Shown: positions 35,848 through 45,522 of the stretch, piece by piece
Layout of the letters: every line of letters begins with the position of its first letter
Numbering within the stretch: the first letter of the stretch is position 1
Source of the DNA: Alphaproteobacteria bacterium
Lineage (GTDB): Bacteria; Pseudomonadota; Alphaproteobacteria; Rhodospirillales; Rhodospirillaceae
Direction of reading: 5' to 3'
Length of the DNA: 51,388 nt
Assembly: GCA_030432435.1 (NCBI GenBank)
Contig: JAUIGX010000004.1
Span: 1 to 51,388 of the forward strand
Made by a program: the position numbers and the translations under genes
Notes under the pieces: model-generated
Database searches by the model: none
The model's input: only the letters and a program-made list of their open reading frames with translations
What the model was told of the DNA's origin: nothing

Positions 35848-37137
35848 ATGAAAGACGAACCTTCAGCACGACCAAGCGCTGACGAAAACATGGCCTCCGT
35901 GTTGGGGTTAGGGCAGCGCACGGACGTGGCCCCAATGATTGCCAAGAAATGGTGGGTCGTGGGCGGCGCGGTTTCGATCGTTGTCCTTGCGGCCATTTTT
36001 TTCGGGCCCTTCGGTGGTCCGCCCGCGCCGGTTTATCGCACAGCTGAAGTAGAAATGGGCGACATCGTTGCGACGGTTACCGCGACGGGAACGCTGCAGC
36101 CGGTTAATTCTGTGGATATCGGGGCAGAGGTTTCGGGACAGATTGATCAGGTTTTTGTCGACTTTAATACCCGCGTGACGGAAGGGCAGCTCCTCGCCGT
36201 ACTGGACACGGAGTCGATGCGCGCGCGGGTGCTTCAGGCCAGAGCGTCTGTGGCGGCGGCAAAGGCCCGTGTTCAAGACGCGAAAGCAACGGTCCTGGAA
36301 ACGGCGGACAAACTAGAACGAACGCGTGAACTTGCCAAAACAGGATATGCGTCCAAGCAAGCCGTTGATTCGGCGGAAGCTAGTGCGGCGCGCGCGAACG
36401 CTAGCCTTGCCAGTGCCGAGGCGCAGGTTGCTGTGTCTGAAGCTACGCTGAGTTCTGATGAAACCGCATTCTCGAAGTCTGAAATTAAATCGCCGATCAA
36501 TGGCGTTGTACTTTCGCGATCAGTGGAGCCTGGTCAAGTCGTTGCCGCAAGCTTTCAGACACCGGTTCTGTTCAAGTTGGCTGAAGACCTCACCAAGATG
36601 CAGCTTGAAATCGACATCGACGAAGCTGACATCGGTCGGGTGAAGGAAGGGCAGCGGGCAAATTTCGTGGTCGATGCATTTCAGAATCGGCAGTACCCGG
36701 CGGTCATTACGCAGGTGCGGTTTGCGCCAAAAACCGTGGATAATGTGGTGACGTATCAAGCGGTTTTGACCGTGAACAACGAAGATCTGTCCTTGCGGCC
36801 GGGCATGACGGCCACGGCAACCATAGTAACGGCTTCACAAGAAGGCGTATTGAGTGTGCCTAACGCTGCCCTGCGCTTTGACCCTTCCATCGTTAGCGAA
36901 ACAAGAGGCCCTCGGATGCCGGGCCCATTCGGCCGGCTCATGAATGAGCCTCGCCGTTCTCCTGCGGACACCTCTAAAAAAATGAATGAGCAAAGAGTGT
37001 GGATTCTCAAAGATGGTGAGCCGCAGCCGGTGCCTGTCAGTACGGGGGTTTCTGATGGGCGAAGGACGGAGATCCGGACCGGGGCGATCAAGCCGGGTGA
37101 CTTGGTTGTGACCGGCGCACAAACACCGGCATCGTGA
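35848..37137 (+). CDS. Periplasmic adaptor (MacA-like) of ABC-type tripartite exporter
   Basis: VEMGDIVATVTATGTLQPVNSVDIGAEVSGQIDQVFVDFNTRVTEGQLLAVLD; coiled-coil hairpin. Confidence 0.9.
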   Translation: MKDEPSARPSADENMASVLGLGQRTDVAPMIAKKWWVVGGAVSIVVLAAIFFGPFGGPPAPVYRTAEVEMGDIVATVTATGTLQPVNSVDIGAEVSGQIDQVFVDFNTRVTEGQLLAVLDTESMRARVLQARASVAAAKARVQDAKATVLETADKLERTRELAKTGYASKQAVDSAEASAARANASLASAEAQVAVSEATLSSDETAFSKSEIKSPINGVVLSRSVEPGQVVAASFQTPVLFKLAEDLTKMQLEIDIDEADIGRVKEGQRANFVVDAFQNRQYPAVITQVRFAPKTVDNVVTYQAVLTVNNEDLSLRPGMTATATIVTASQEGVLSVPNAALRFDPSIVSETRGPRMPGPFGRLMNEPRRSPADTSKKMNEQRVWILKDGEPQPVPVSTGVSDGRRTEIRTGAIKPGDLVVTGAQTPAS

Positions 37138-37898
37138 ATATGACATCGCGATCCGCAAAAACCGACTTTTCAGCCGACCCTGGCGTTGATGGGGCGCCGG
37201 GCCCCTCCTTAGTTCGTTTTGAAAATGTACATAAGATCTATGGAAAGGGGGATGCCCAGGTCAGAGCGCTCGACGGCGTAAGTTTTGAAATCAAGTCGGG
37301 GGAGTTTGTCGCCGTCATGGGGGCATCTGGGTCCGGTAAATCGACAACCATGAACATGCTTGGGTGTTTGGATGTGCCGACACGCGGGAAATACTTTTTC
37401 CGCGGTGTCGATGTCGCAACGCTCTCTCACGATCAACTAGCGCTGTTGCGTCGCCATTTTCTTGGGTTTGTCTTTCAAGGGTTTAACTTGTTGGCGCGGA
37501 CATCGGCGCTCGAGAATTTGGAACTGCCGCTGATTTATCAACGGCTTGATAAAGCGACGCGCCGTCGCCGCGCCATGGAAGCTCTTGATACAGTGGGGCT
37601 TTTGGGGCGAGAGCACCATACTCCGGCTGAGTTATCAGGTGGTCAGCAGCAGCGAGTGGCGATTGCGCGGGCGATTGTAACGCGGCCATCGTTGCTGCTC
37701 GCGGACGAGCCGACCGGCAATCTTGATTCGGCCCGCAGTCACGAAATTATGCAGCTGTTGACCAGTTTAAATAAGGAACACGGATTAACGGTCGTGCTCG
37801 TGACGCATGAGGACGATATCGCGGCATACGCTCACCGGCGGTTAGAATTCAAAGACGGTAAAATTATCGGCCAAACAAACGTTCAACACGCGGCCTAG
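37134..37898 (+). CDS. ABC transporter ATP-binding protein (MacB N-domain/LolD-like)
   Basis: Walker A GASGSGKST; signature LSGGQQQRVAIARAI; Walker B LLLADEPTGNLD. GTG start overlaps the upstream stop. Confidence 0.95.
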   Translation: MNMTSRSAKTDFSADPGVDGAPGPSLVRFENVHKIYGKGDAQVRALDGVSFEIKSGEFVAVMGASGSGKSTTMNMLGCLDVPTRGKYFFRGVDVATLSHDQLALLRRHFLGFVFQGFNLLARTSALENLELPLIYQRLDKATRRRRAMEALDTVGLLGREHHTPAELSGGQQQRVAIARAIVTRPSLLLADEPTGNLDSARSHEIMQLLTSLNKEHGLTVVLVTHEDDIAAYAHRRLEFKDGKIIGQTNVQHAA

Positions 37899-37912
37899 AG
37901 GACTCACGTCTG

Positions 37913-39121
37913 ATGATCGGCAATACGATGATAATGGCGTTGAACGAAATCAGGCGGAATATTCTCCGATCTGGCCTGACTGTGCTCGGTATCATCATAG
38001 GTGTGGCAGCTGTAATCATCATCGTCACATTGGGCTCGGGCACCACAGCCCAAGTGGGTAGCGAAATTTCAAAAATGGGCAGCAATATGTTGACCCTCAC
38101 ACCTGGCGGGAACCGGCGTATGGGCGGAGCAGCGGGGTCCTCTCAGCCCTTTGAGATTGCCGACGTTGAGGCGTTGCGCCGTGACGTTCCCGGTATTGCC
38201 GCCATCGCGCCGTACGCGCAGCGTACGGCCCAGGTCATCGCCGGGAATGAGAACCGCCAGTCGAACGTGGTCGGAACTACTGGAGAGTTTACGGTTGTCA
38301 GAAATTGGAACCTGACGAGTGGGCGTACGTTTACGCTGGCCGAGGAACAAAGCGGCAAAGCCGTATGCATCGTCGGCTCAACCATTCAAACCGATATGTT
38401 TCCCGGACAAGATCCAATTGGAGCAAGCATCCGTGTCGGCAAGATTTCCTGCGAAGTTATAGGCGTACTTGAGTCCAAGGGGCAGGTTATGTTCGGCGGC
38501 GATCAGGATTTGGTTGTTGCCATGCCGATCCGCACCTATCAGCGGCGCCTCGCGGGATCGGACCGAATACCGCAAATATTCATTTCCGCGTTTACCCCGG
38601 AGGGCCTTGGGCCCCTTAAAGAGGAGGTGACGAATATTATGCGTGAGCGGCGGCGTGTCGCGGAAGGGGAGGAGTCTAATTTCAACGTTCTCGACATGAC
38701 CGAAGTTTCGGAAGTCATGGAAAGTACGATTGGCGTTATGACGACCTTTTTAAGTGCAATTGCTGCTGTAAGTCTTCTCGTGGGTGGTATCGGGATTATG
38801 AACATAATGCTGGTATCGGTCACCGAGCGGACACGGGAAATCGGAATTCGTCTGGCCATCGGAGCCACCGAACAAGAGGTGATGATGCAGTTTCTAATTG
38901 AGGCTGCCATGTTGTCGGCGTTTGGCGGGTTCGCGGGGATTGTGATCGGGTTGATTGGCGCTGCGGCGGTTGCTCCCGCGATCAATGTGCCTTTTGTCTT
39001 CGAGCCGGTTACCGCGTTGCTGGCTTTTGGTTTCTCCGCCATCGTCGGGGTGGTTTTCGGGTTCATGCCGGCTCGCCGGGCCGCGCGCCTTAACCCTATT
39101 GAGGCCTTGCGACACGAATAG
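37913..39121 (+). CDS. ABC transporter permease (MacB-like FtsX family)
   Basis: MALNEIRRNILRSGLTVLGIIIGVAAVIIIVTLGSGTTAQV...; C-terminal GFMPARRAARLNPIEALRHE. Confidence 0.95.
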   Translation: MIGNTMIMALNEIRRNILRSGLTVLGIIIGVAAVIIIVTLGSGTTAQVGSEISKMGSNMLTLTPGGNRRMGGAAGSSQPFEIADVEALRRDVPGIAAIAPYAQRTAQVIAGNENRQSNVVGTTGEFTVVRNWNLTSGRTFTLAEEQSGKAVCIVGSTIQTDMFPGQDPIGASIRVGKISCEVIGVLESKGQVMFGGDQDLVVAMPIRTYQRRLAGSDRIPQIFISAFTPEGLGPLKEEVTNIMRERRRVAEGEESNFNVLDMTEVSEVMESTIGVMTTFLSAIAAVSLLVGGIGIMNIMLVSVTERTREIGIRLAIGATEQEVMMQFLIEAAMLSAFGGFAGIVIGLIGAAAVAPAINVPFVFEPVTALLAFGFSAIVGVVFGFMPARRAARLNPIEALRHE

Positions 39122-39165
39122 CGGTGGTTTCGCGGGCAGGACCGCCGCGGGCGGTAGGTTGAGTA

Positions 39166-39555
39166 TCAGCGGGGATTTAAAGCTAGACCCGCGACGTAGC
39201 CGAGCCAGACGGCCCCGACACAAAGACCGATGGACAGCCCGGCATTGCTGAACGCCGAAAGCCAGCGGCCGCTTTCGATGAGGGTCAGGGTCTGAAGGCT
39301 GAAAGCGGAAAAAGTGGTGTATCCACCACAAACCCCCACCATTAGAAATTGGCGAACAGAGTCGGACGAGGGAAAACGTCCTTCAGCGCTCAAAGTGGCG
39401 GCGGCGAAGCCGATGATGAGGGATCCGATGACGTTGACGGTCAGGGTTCCCCAAGGGAACCCCACGCCTGCAATCACGCTGGCGAGGCCCGTGCTCCAAT
39501 GCCGCGCCATGCTACCGAGTGCGCCGCCCAGCCCGATCCACATGTACGCTTGCAT
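39166..39555 (-). CDS. crcB: Fluoride channel FluC/CrcB
   Basis: GLGGALGSMARHW...GFPWGTLTVNVIGSLIIGFAA...VGVCGGYTTFSAFSLQ. Confidence 0.95.
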   Translation of the reverse strand: MQAYMWIGLGGALGSMARHWSTGLASVIAGVGFPWGTLTVNVIGSLIIGFAAATLSAEGRFPSSDSVRQFLMVGVCGGYTTFSAFSLQTLTLIESGRWLSAFSNAGLSIGLCVGAVWLGYVAGLALNPR

Positions 39556-39758
39556 GGTATGACCTCCACTTTACACCCAGATATGACTCTCTTGTGACAT
39601 GATGGTGTCGCCCTCGCATCCAGAATCTGAATTTGCAGACGCCGAATTCAATAGTGCAGGTCTTTTCAAAGGTAGTGATTGCGGGTTATACCGCAGAGAC
39701 AGTCCACTCCCCGCCATTCATTCGCCAGTTTAGGCCAGATTAGGATCGTACCCGTTCA

Positions 39759-40451
39759 ATGTCTTTACAACCAAAGCACTACGAGGAAATTTTTCGCCAA
39801 TTTCAGGCGCCGATTTCCAAAGTTTATGATTGCGGAAAAAAGTGCGCGCATCTGAATAACGGCAAGCCGGTATGTTGCTCGGTCGACAACGCCATTCCGA
39901 TTGTCGAGAAGTCGGAATGGAAGCTGCTTAAATCGCGAACCGATCTGTGGAAGCCTTACAAGGCGGTGACAGCTGATGCCAAGAAAGAGCTGGCCGATCT
40001 AAAGGGCTCGGATTGCTGCGCCATAGAGTGCAAGGGCGTGGAGTATTGCGAGCGTGACAACCGCTCGATGGCGTGCCGCTCGTTTCCGTTCTACCCGTAC
40101 TTCAATCCGGCGAAAGAACTTGTTGGGCTTGCCACATATTGGGTTTTTGAAGGCCAGTGCTGGGTGATTTCAAATGTCACCATCGTCGATCAGAAGTTCG
40201 TGAAGCAGTTTATCCAAAGTCACGAATATATGTTCAAGCACGACGAAGACTGGCGCGGAACCTATATCGACCAGTCGGCGTCTCATCGCCGCGTGTTCTC
40301 TCGCCGCGGCGAGAAATTTGCGGTGATTGGAATAGATGGAAGCTACCACTGGGTGCTCCCGAAGTCTGGGGGCAAGATGGTGCCCGCGACAGAAGCGCAG
40401 TTGAAGAAATTGCGCAAAGGGTTTCCGGAACCTTCATCCAAAGAGAAATAG
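39759..40451 (+). CDS. Cys-rich protein, possibly YkgJ-like metal-binding
   Basis: CGKKCAHLNNGKPVCCSVD...DCCAIECKGVEYCERDNRSMACRSFPFYPY; nine Cys between the N-terminus and the CRSFPFYP motif. Confidence 0.6.
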   Translation: MSLQPKHYEEIFRQFQAPISKVYDCGKKCAHLNNGKPVCCSVDNAIPIVEKSEWKLLKSRTDLWKPYKAVTADAKKELADLKGSDCCAIECKGVEYCERDNRSMACRSFPFYPYFNPAKELVGLATYWVFEGQCWVISNVTIVDQKFVKQFIQSHEYMFKHDEDWRGTYIDQSASHRRVFSRRGEKFAVIGIDGSYHWVLPKSGGKMVPATEAQLKKLRKGFPEPSSKEK

Positions 40452-40463
40452 ATCAAATCGAAA

Positions 40464-40495
40464 AAAAACGCCGTCCTATTGAGGACGGCGTTTTT
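40464..40495. terminator. Bidirectional rho-independent terminator
   Basis: AAAAAACGCCGTCCT-ATTG-AGGACGGCGTTTTT between convergent genes. Confidence 0.93.
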
Positions 40496-40527
40496 GCATC
40501 AGCAATAGCTGAAGCGATGGTTTGGCC

Positions 40528-41742
40528 CTATTTCATGGCCGCTTGAAGAAGCTCGTCGAGTTTGTTCAAGAACTGGGTAGTGGTCATCCAGGGTTGTTCC
40601 GGCCCGACAAGAATCGCTAGATCCTTGGTCATGAAACCTTGCTCGACAGCCTGGATGCAAACTTTCTCCAAGGTCTCGCCGAAGTGCGACACGTCCGGAG
40701 TATTATCGAACTTGCCGCGATACTTGAGGCCCTGGGTCCAGGCGAAGATGGATGCGATCGGGTTCGTGGATGTTTCCTTGCCCTTCTGATGTAGGCGGTA
40801 GTGGCGAGTGACAGTACCGTGGGCGGCCTCCGCCTCGACGGTCTGACCGTCTGGCGTGAGCAAGACCGAGGTCATCAATCCCAGCGATCCGAAGCCTTGC
40901 GCAACAGTATCCGACTGCACATCGCCGTCGTAGTTTTTACACGCCCAGACAAATCCGCCGGACCATTTCAATGCCGAGGCGACCATGTCGTCGATCAGCC
41001 GGTGTTCGTAAGTCAGGCGCTTGTCGTCGAATTTCGACTTAAATTCGGCATCGAACACTTCCTGGAAGATATCCTTAAACCGTCCGTCATAGGCCTTCAT
41101 GATGGTGTTCTTGGTGGACATATAGACGGGATAGCCGCGCGATAGGCCATAGTTAAAGCAGGCACGCGCGAAGCCGGCGATGGAGTCATCCTGGTTGTAC
41201 ATCCCCATGGCAACGCCGCTGCTGGGGAAGTCGTAAATTTCGTATTCAGTGGACTCGCTTCCATCGGCCGGTTTGAAGGTCATGGTCAGCTTACCGGGAC
41301 CGGGAACCTTGAAGTCTGTAGCGCGGTATTGATCGCCGAAGGCGTGGCGACCGATGATAATGGGTTGAGTCCAACCCGGGACCAAGCGCGGCACGTTTTT
41401 GCAGATAATTGGCTCACGGAACACGGTGCCGCCAAGAATGTTGCGAATGGTGCCGTTCGGCGAGCGCCACATCTTCTTGAGGTTAAATTCCTCGACGCGC
41501 GCCTCGTCGGGGGTGATGGTCGCGCACTTAACGCCGACCCCGTATTGTTTAATGGCGTTAGCGGCATCGATCGTAACTTGATCATTGGTCTCGTCCCGGT
41601 ACTCAACGCCGAGATCGTAGTATTTCAAATCCACGTCAAGGTACGGCAGGATCAACTTTTCCTTGATGAACTGCCATATAATCCGCGTCATCTCGTCGCC
41701 GTCGAGGTCAACGATTGGGGTTTTTACCTTGATTTTGGCCAT
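40528..41742 (-). CDS. icd: NADP-dependent isocitrate dehydrogenase
   Basis: [57 protein letters not shown]... Confidence 0.98.
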   Translation of the reverse strand: MAKIKVKTPIVDLDGDEMTRIIWQFIKEKLILPYLDVDLKYYDLGVEYRDETNDQVTIDAANAIKQYGVGVKCATITPDEARVEEFNLKKMWRSPNGTIRNILGGTVFREPIICKNVPRLVPGWTQPIIIGRHAFGDQYRATDFKVPGPGKLTMTFKPADGSESTEYEIYDFPSSGVAMGMYNQDDSIAGFARACFNYGLSRGYPVYMSTKNTIMKAYDGRFKDIFQEVFDAEFKSKFDDKRLTYEHRLIDDMVASALKWSGGFVWACKNYDGDVQSDTVAQGFGSLGLMTSVLLTPDGQTVEAEAAHGTVTRHYRLHQKGKETSTNPIASIFAWTQGLKYRGKFDNTPDVSHFGETLEKVCIQAVEQGFMTKDLAILVGPEQPWMTTTQFLNKLDELLQAAMK

Positions 41743-41923
41743 GAAAATTCCCTTTTTGCGGGCCTGAAACAGCAGGGTCCCGTGAGAGTCGTAGTCCCGA
41801 AGTGGCTTGCCAGTGTGTCTTGAGGGTGCGCCGTGGGTTCGGCAGGGAAATTAGTGCATAGGCCGTTGGGCACGCAAGTCGGGAATCTGCCAATTTGGCC
41901 GTCAGTGTAAGGGATTTAGGCTC

Positions 41924-42526
41924 TTAGACGTCAAATCGGACCGGTGGCTTGGGGTTTGCGAGCTCTGCTTCCACGGTTTGGACCACATCTTCAGCCCGTT
42001 CGACGACCGTTACCAGGGTGTCATGGCCCTTATGGGCGAAGTCCGCCGCGATAATCTGGTCGAGCAGCCCCATGAGATGAGACCAGTATCCGGCTGTATT
42101 GAGGATGATGATGGGTTTGTTGTGCCGGTGAAGCTGACGCCATGTAACGATTTCGAACATTTCCTCCAGGGTGCCGACGCCGCCGGGTAAAATGCAGAAC
42201 GCGTCGCTGCGCTCGAACATAACGCGCTTGCGGGTGTGCATGTCCGGCACAACGATCATTTCGCTCGCGCCGGTATGGGCGAGTTCCTTGTTTTTAAGGA
42301 ATTCGGGGATAACACCGATGACCGTGCCGCCGCCCGCGAGTGCGGCATCTGCTGCGGCCCCCATGAGTCCGACCCGGCCGCCGCCGAACACAAGCGCTGT
42401 TCCGTTGGCCGCGAGCGCTCTGCCCACGGTCTCGGCTGCTATTCTGAATTCCGGATTATTGCCTGTTTGTGAGCCACAAAATATACACAGAGATTGGAGG
42501 CTGGGCACGGCTGGTGTGTGCGTCAT
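41924..42526 (-). CDS. LOG family (cytokinin riboside 5'-monophosphate phosphoribohydrolase-like) protein
   Basis: LVFGGGRVGLMGAAADAAL; PGGVGTLEEMFEIVTWRQLHRHNKPI. Confidence 0.93.
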   Translation of the reverse strand: MTHTPAVPSLQSLCIFCGSQTGNNPEFRIAAETVGRALAANGTALVFGGGRVGLMGAAADAALAGGGTVIGVIPEFLKNKELAHTGASEMIVVPDMHTRKRVMFERSDAFCILPGGVGTLEEMFEIVTWRQLHRHNKPIIILNTAGYWSHLMGLLDQIIAADFAHKGHDTLVTVVERAEDVVQTVEAELANPKPPVRFDV

Positions 42527-42732
42527 ATCCCGGTCACAATGATGATTATACTATTACAATAGCAAGGATTCGCGGGTGCTCGCTAAGTGTAAGCTCTTGC
42601 TACTGTCGCAGGTTCTTTGTAAAGCATTGAGCTGGGAATTACAGGCGGTTAGTCTCCGTCCGAGAGTAACAATTCTAGAGAGCCTGATAAAAGCGCTTGT
42701 TCAACAGCCCGAAGCAGTGGAGGCTTCTTAAT

Positions 42733-43188
42733 ATGTCCAGTCTGAAAAACATTATCGGTGGTCTCGCGATGGCAGCAACGGTTGCGCTAGCACCGATGGC
42801 AGCCCACGCGGACGATCAAGATACGATCGATTATCGCAAGCACGTCATGGCGACGTTGGGCGCGCAAGCGGCCGCATTGTTTATGACTTTGCAGCAGAAG
42901 GCTCCGGCCGAGAATTTTGCACATCACGTAAAAACGTTGGCTGTGACGTCCCAGCAAGCGTTGAAAGCGTTCGAGCCGAATGTCGAAGGTGGCACGGCCA
43001 AGGGCGATGCGATGCCAAAGGTTTGGTCGAATTGGGATGACTTTGCCGGTAAGATGAACGATATGGTCGCGAAATTAGAGGCTTTGGATAAAGCTGCGGA
43101 GTCTGGCGGCATGGCCGCAGCAGGCTCCATGGTAAAAGAAGCCTTCACGTGTAAGGGCTGTCACGACGAATACCGTTACGCTGAATAG
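42733..43188 (+). CDS. Cytochrome c' (class II), copy 1
   Basis: Signal peptide; DDQDTIDYRKHVMATLGAQ...; C-terminal CKGCHDEYR. Confidence 0.9.
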   Translation: MSSLKNIIGGLAMAATVALAPMAAHADDQDTIDYRKHVMATLGAQAAALFMTLQQKAPAENFAHHVKTLAVTSQQALKAFEPNVEGGTAKGDAMPKVWSNWDDFAGKMNDMVAKLEALDKAAESGGMAAAGSMVKEAFTCKGCHDEYRYAE

Positions 43189-43212
43189 CCGGTATTTGCT
43201 CTCAAGTTTAAG

Positions 43213-43240
43213 CGCCCGCTTCGGACAGAGGCGGGCGTTT
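43213..43240 (+). terminator. Rho-independent terminator after cytochrome c' copy 1
   Basis: CGCCCGC-TTCGGACAGAG-GCGGGCG followed by TTTTGCTTTT. Confidence 0.8.
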
Positions 43241-43482
43241 TGCTTTTGGCCTCCGGGAAATCGGGTAACAGTATATAACTTCAGGACAGCGCCGGGCGGC
43301 CCCGGCGAGGCTTAAAGCCCTTGCAATCGTTGGAGTTCCTCTAGTAAACCATTGGGCAACAGCTGAGAAAGCTCGGGCGTTTGCATGCCCTGGCGCGAAA
43401 CTTTGAGGTCGGGGGGTGGCCCCAACTATCGACACAATTCAAAGTATAATAGAGCTAGTTTGGAGCATTGGAGGCTTCTCAA

Positions 43483-43944
43483 ATGAAACGTTTCGCTAAA
43501 TTAAGTTTCGCTAAATTAACTGGTGGTGTTGCAGCAATGGCTATGGTGGCAGCATTTGTTCTGCCCACAGCGGCGCAAGCCGACGATCAGGATGTGATTG
43601 ATTATCGCCAGCACATCATGAAAACCATGGATGAGCAGACAGCCGCTGTCGGCAAAATTATGTCTTACGCGATTCCGGATGATAATTTTGCAAGTCATTT
43701 AGAAGCTATTGCGCTAGCGGCTCAGACATCCTTGAGCAGTTTTAAAGAAGAAGTTCAGGGCGGCGAGTCCCTTCCTGCAGTTTGGGAAAATTGGGCCGAC
43801 TTCGAAGAGAGAATGAATAAATTTTCGGACGGTATAACAGCGGCCGCGAAACTTGCGCGGGAAGAAGGTAAGGATGCGGCTTTGAACGCTGCCTTTGCTG
43901 CTCTGTCCTGCAAGCAGTGTCACGACGATTATCGTAAGAAATAG
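43483..43944 (+). CDS. Cytochrome c' (class II), copy 2
   Basis: Signal peptide; DDQDVIDYRQHIMKTMDEQ...; C-terminal CKQCHDDYRKK. Confidence 0.9.
   Translation: MKRFAKLSFAKLTGGVAAMAMVAAFVLPTAAQADDQDVIDYRQHIMKTMDEQTAAVGKIMSYAIPDDNFASHLEAIALAAQTSLSSFKEEVQGGESLPAVWENWADFEERMNKFSDGITAAAKLAREEGKDAALNAAFAALSCKQCHDDYRKK
43490..43519 (+). repeat. Perfect 2x15-bp tandem repeat in signal-peptide coding region
   Basis: GTTTCGCTAAATTAA at 43490-43504 and 43505-43519; encodes (R)FAKLSFAKL. Confidence 0.95.
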
Positions 43945-43965
43945 TCTCTTACGATCAATGTTTAA

Positions 43966-43997
43966 GCAACGCCCGTCTTCTTCATGGCGGGCGTTGC
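43966..43997 (+). terminator. Hairpin after cytochrome c' copy 2
   Basis: GCAACGCCCG-loop-CGGGCGTTGC, same core as the copy 1 terminator, weak U tract. Confidence 0.6.
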
Positions 43998-44044
43998 GCG
44001 TTGTGCTTTTAGGCTACGGCTTCAATTCGATCAGAGCAAAACCC

Positions 44045-45370
44045 ATGCAATTTTGTGCTTTCCCGAATACTTTCGCCGCCGGACTTTTTGTAGCGGCCCT
44101 GTCTGTGACGGTTGCTGTGCCGATGGCATCGCCCCATGCACAAGAGGAGAGCGCTGCAAGCGGGGTTGAATCTGCGCCGCCCGTCGCGCCTGTCGATCCG
44201 ATCATCGAAAAGGGGAAGTATCTCGCGACGATCGGCAACTGCGTGAGTTGCCACACCCACAAGGACGAGCCGAAATTCGGCGGCGGCGTACCTTTCCACG
44301 TTGTGGGGGGACCGTTCAGCGAGCCGTTCGGAACCATCTATTCAACGAATATCTCACCCGATCCGGAAACCGGTATCGGTGGGTGGACCGAAGAAGAGTT
44401 TAGTCACGCCATGCGAAAGGGCGTGGCGGCCAACGGCAGTCATTTGTACCCGGCTTTTCCCTATACGGCCTTTAGCAAGATTACCGAAGAGGACATGTCG
44501 GCTATCTATGCTTACATAATGTCCTTGGCGCCGGTGAAGCACACACCGCCGGAAAACGACATGCCGTTCCCCTTTAATGTTCGGCTGGGGTTGTTTTTCT
44601 GGAATCTGTTGTTTGCGGACGATGAGATTTTCCAGCCGGACCCTGAACAATCTGACGAATGGAACCGCGGGGCATACCTGACGGAAGGTCTCGGCCATTG
44701 CAGCGCCTGTCACACGCCGCGCACCTTTTTTCTGGCCGAGGACAAAAGCCAAGCCTTGTCCGGTGGGACCTACTTCGACGTTGTCGAAGAGGGTAAAATT
44801 CGTAAATGGTCGGCGGTCAACCTTACGTCCTCAGACACGGGTTTAGGGAAGTGGCCTGAGGCCGATATCGCCAATTATTTGAGAACGGGCCATAGTTTTA
44901 AAGCGGGGACGTTTGGTCCTATGAACGAGGTGATTATCAACAGCACGCAACACCTCACCGCGGAAGACGCCAAGGCGATAGCCGTCTATCTCAAAAGTTT
45001 GCCACCTATCGAGCGCAATACAGAGCAAACGCTGAGTGAAGAAGCCAGCGCTCGTGGGCTGGCGGTGTACGATGAGCATTGCGAAGAATGCCACCTTCAG
45101 TCCGGCCGCGGCGGGTTTTTGAAAGCGCCGCCGGTATCCGGCAGCGCGATCGTTCAGGCCCCTGATGCTTCATCGCTTATCAATGTCATTCTCTATGGGG
45201 CAGATGTCCCGGATGAGGGGCCGGCCCCATTTGGGGCGTGGGAAGATATGGGCGCGTTCGGCGACAAGTTGAGCGACGAGGAAGTAGCGGATCTTGCCAA
45301 TTACTTACGCACGGCCTGGGAAAACAAAGGTGGGCGCGTCACGGTCGAGGATGTGGCAAAGCAACGCTAA
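44045..45370 (+). CDS. Exported cytochrome c with three CXXCH motifs (alcohol-dehydrogenase cytochrome subunit-like)
   Basis: GNCVSCHTHKDEPKFGGGVPFHVVGGPFSEPFGTIYSTNISPDPETGIGGWTEEEF; CSACH; CEECH. Start uncertain (44045 gives a signal peptide). Confidence 0.87.
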   Translation: MQFCAFPNTFAAGLFVAALSVTVAVPMASPHAQEESAASGVESAPPVAPVDPIIEKGKYLATIGNCVSCHTHKDEPKFGGGVPFHVVGGPFSEPFGTIYSTNISPDPETGIGGWTEEEFSHAMRKGVAANGSHLYPAFPYTAFSKITEEDMSAIYAYIMSLAPVKHTPPENDMPFPFNVRLGLFFWNLLFADDEIFQPDPEQSDEWNRGAYLTEGLGHCSACHTPRTFFLAEDKSQALSGGTYFDVVEEGKIRKWSAVNLTSSDTGLGKWPEADIANYLRTGHSFKAGTFGPMNEVIINSTQHLTAEDAKAIAVYLKSLPPIERNTEQTLSEEASARGLAVYDEHCEECHLQSGRGGFLKAPPVSGSAIVQAPDASSLINVILYGADVPDEGPAPFGAWEDMGAFGDKLSDEEVADLANYLRTAWENKGGRVTVEDVAKQR

Positions 45371-45522
45371 GTAAAGCGCTCGTTATAAAGCGGGGCGAAA
45401 ACAGGAATATTTGCGTCTGTTCTCTGGTTCCTCCGGCAAAAACGTCATAAAAGCAGCGATGTTGGTGCTGTATTCGGTCTTATTGGGTCGAGTCCGGCCA
45501 TATCATTCGTTGTGAGTCCAGC

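Noticed and set aside
37134-39121. Novel exporter claim for the ABC genes
   Set aside because: Architecture and motifs are those of common MacAB-type systems; only the upstream palindromes are worth attention.
39556-39758. Fluoride riboswitch upstream of crcB
   Set aside because: Looked for the conserved crcB-motif core; could not identify it by eye.
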